Part shown: positions 62,751 to 64,000 of the stretch, in pieces | Layout: the number at the start of each line of letters is the position of its first letter | Position numbering within the stretch: position 1 is the first letter of the stretch | Assembly: GCA_052387855.1 (NCBI GenBank) | Contig: JBQTIT010000003.1 | Coordinates: forward strand, 1 to 64,000 | DNA: 64,000 bases | Source of the DNA: CAIYZT01 sp052387855 | GTDB taxonomy: Bacteria > Pseudomonadota > Alphaproteobacteria > Rhodobacterales > Rhodobacteraceae | Direction: 5' to 3' | Notes under the pieces: generated by a model | The model's database searches: none | What the model was told of the DNA's origin: nothing | Seen by the model: only the letters and a program-made list of their open reading frames with translations | Translations under genes and position numbers: made by a program

Positions 62751-64000
62751 GTGAACGTGTCACTTTTCACGGCAGACAAGGCCAGCTTGGCCGAACAGGC
62801 GGCCGACCGCCTGCCAAGGGTGCTGGTTGTTGACGACAGCAAGGCCCAGCGGCGCATGCTGGCCCTGCAACTGGCGCGGTGGGGCTACAGGGTGACCGAG
62901 GCCGCCTCGGGCGAAGAGGCGATGGCGCTGGTCGCCGGGGCGGACTTTGGGCTCATCCTGTCGGACTGGATGATGCCGGGCATGACGGGGCTGGAATTCT
63001 GCAAGGCTTACAGGGGCTTGCCGAAAGAATTCTATGGCTACTTCATCCTGCTCACCTCAAAGACCGAAAAGACCGAGGTGGCGGATGGGCTGGAAAACGG
63101 GGCGGACGACTTTCTCAGCAAGCCGGTCAGCTTTGACGAACTGCGCGCGCGGTTGCGGGCCGGGCAGCGCATTCTGTCGATGCAGTCCGAACTGGTCGAA
63201 AAGAACCGCATGATCGGCGCGGCACTGGGCCAGTTGCAAAAGGTCTACGATTCGCTCGACCGCGATCTGGTCGAGGCGCGCAAGCTGCAACAGACGCTGG
63301 TGCGCGACCGCTTTCGCGATCACGGCGCCGCAAGGGTTTCGCTGATGCTGCGGCCCTCGGGGCATGTGGGGGGCGATCTGGTCGGCAGCTTTCCCATCGA
63401 TTCACGGCGCCTTGCGGTCTATTCGGTCGATGTCTCGGGGCATGGCGTGGCCTCGGCGATGATGACGGCGCGGCTGGCGGGCCTCTTGTCCGGCTCCTCG
63501 CCCGATCAGAACATCGCCCTGCGCCAGATGCCGGACGGCAGCCGGGGCGCCCATTCGCCCGAAGAGGTCGCGGCGCGGCTGAACCGGCTGATGATCGAAG
63601 AGATCAAGGTCGATCAATATTTCACCATGACCTATGCCGAGGTCGACCTAACCTGCGGTCTGACGCGGCTGGTGCAGGCGGGGCACCCGCATCCGCTAAT
63701 CCTGTCGCCGGGGGGGTCGGCGCGGATTCTGGGCAGCGGGGGCCTGCCGATCGGGCTGATCGAGGGGGCCGAATACGGGCTGACCGAATTTCAACTGGCG
63801 CCGGGCGACAGGCTGGTCATCGTCTCGGATGGGGTGACCGAGTGTTGCGATCCCGGCGAGGACGAACTTGGGCCCGAAGGTCTGCAGCGGCTCTTGTCAA
63901 AGAACCACGACCTGACCAGCGCCGACCTGCTTGAGGCGCTGATCTGGGATCTCAGCGCCTATTCCGGGCGCAGCGCCTTTGCTGACGATGTCTCGGGCCT
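62751..64000 (+). CDS. Response regulator with PP2C/SpoIIE phosphatase domain (partial, runs off right edge)
   Basis: The first 416 residues are in the window. A receiver domain (about 22-140) has the acidic pair D28/D29 in VLVVDDSKAQRRML, the phospho-acceptor D72 in LSDWMMPGM, T102 and K124 (SKPVS). A coiled linker (about 145-185) leads to a PP2C-type phosphatase with GDLVGSF, VDVSGHGVASAMMTARLAGLL and VSDGVTECCDPGEDELG. Such RsbU-like proteins dephosphorylate anti-sigma-factor antagonists. GTG 62751 follows GGGGGAG by 8 nt. Its C-terminus and any further domain are outside. Confidence 0.88.
   Translation, partial: MNVSLFTADKASLAEQAADRLPRVLVVDDSKAQRRMLALQLARWGYRVTEAASGEEAMALVAGADFGLILSDWMMPGMTGLEFCKAYRGLPKEFYGYFILLTSKTEKTEVADGLENGADDFLSKPVSFDELRARLRAGQRILSMQSELVEKNRMIGAALGQLQKVYDSLDRDLVEARKLQQTLVRDRFRDHGAARVSLMLRPSGHVGGDLVGSFPIDSRRLAVYSVDVSGHGVASAMMTARLAGLLSGSSPDQNIALRQMPDGSRGAHSPEEVAARLNRLMIEEIKVDQYFTMTYAEVDLTCGLTRLVQAGHPHPLILSPGGSARILGSGGLPIGLIEGAEYGLTEFQLAPGDRLVIVSDGVTECCDPGEDELGPEGLQRLLSKNHDLTSADLLEALIWDLSAYSGRSAFADDVSG

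Overview
This window looks like chromosomal DNA of a GC-rich alphaproteobacterium of the Rhodobacteraceae (Roseobacter/Paracoccus-like). The reasons are the gene order rho-mnmE-mnmG-rsmG-parA-parB with maf-aroE-coaE-dnaQ diverging from it, three parS sites of the alphaproteobacterial type, a close match to the roseobacter trimethylamine monooxygenase Tmm, and a short GC-hairpin repeat of a kind I associate with this family. All gene calls come from reading translations, motifs and neighbours; no database was searched.

Layout. 0-0.4 kb: the end of an IS3-like element that has cut off an APC permease gene. 0.6-14.4 kb: an amino-sugar utilisation locus. A long minus-strand operon holds two ABC permeases, a binding protein, an ATPase, an oxidoreductase, two SIS-domain proteins, a ROK kinase and NagA, with tmm behind it. 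It diverges from a GntR-type regulator and a GH20 hexosaminidase. 14.5-23.6 kb: a DgcA-like FMN/Fe-S oxidoreductase, a SitABCD manganese/iron transporter behind tandem Fur/Mur-like boxes, and a two-gene beta-oxidation-type operon. 23.8-26.1 kb: a small AT-richer islet between a 48-bp piece of tRNA-Thr(CGT) and the intact tRNA gene. It has no integrase and holds a nonsense-mutated gene and a coupled two-gene HTH/DUF4258-like module. 26.2-30.1 kb: Tim44-like, mltA, smr, an unknown gene and dapE. 30.1-33.9 kb: copper homeostasis (cueR, copA, copZ) with two divergent MerR-type promoters. 34-37.2 kb: a GMC oxidoreductase and a flavin-dependent-halogenase-like enzyme.

37.4-52.6 kb is the origin-proximal core: dnaQ, coaE, aroE and maf run left and hemJ, rho, mnmE, mnmG, rsmG, parA and parB run right, away from a 381-bp gap with DnaA-box-like sequences (candidate oriC). 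hemW, a RidA-like gene, rdgB, rph, hrcA and grpE follow. Three parS palindromes lie at about 43.7, 45.6 and 49.5 kb, each inside coding sequence.

52.6-64 kb: a GT2 glycosyltransferase, mutS, maeB, a periplasmic msrA, a class IV aminotransferase coupled to a sulfotransferase, argG, and a divergent Hpt / receiver-PP2C phosphatase pair running off the right edge.

The most notable items are the tRNA-bounded islet with its coupled gene pair, the halogenase-like enzyme, the oriC/parS architecture, the divergent CueR promoters, the IS-supplied stop codon and a hairpin-rich 117-bp element that supplies the end of cueR.
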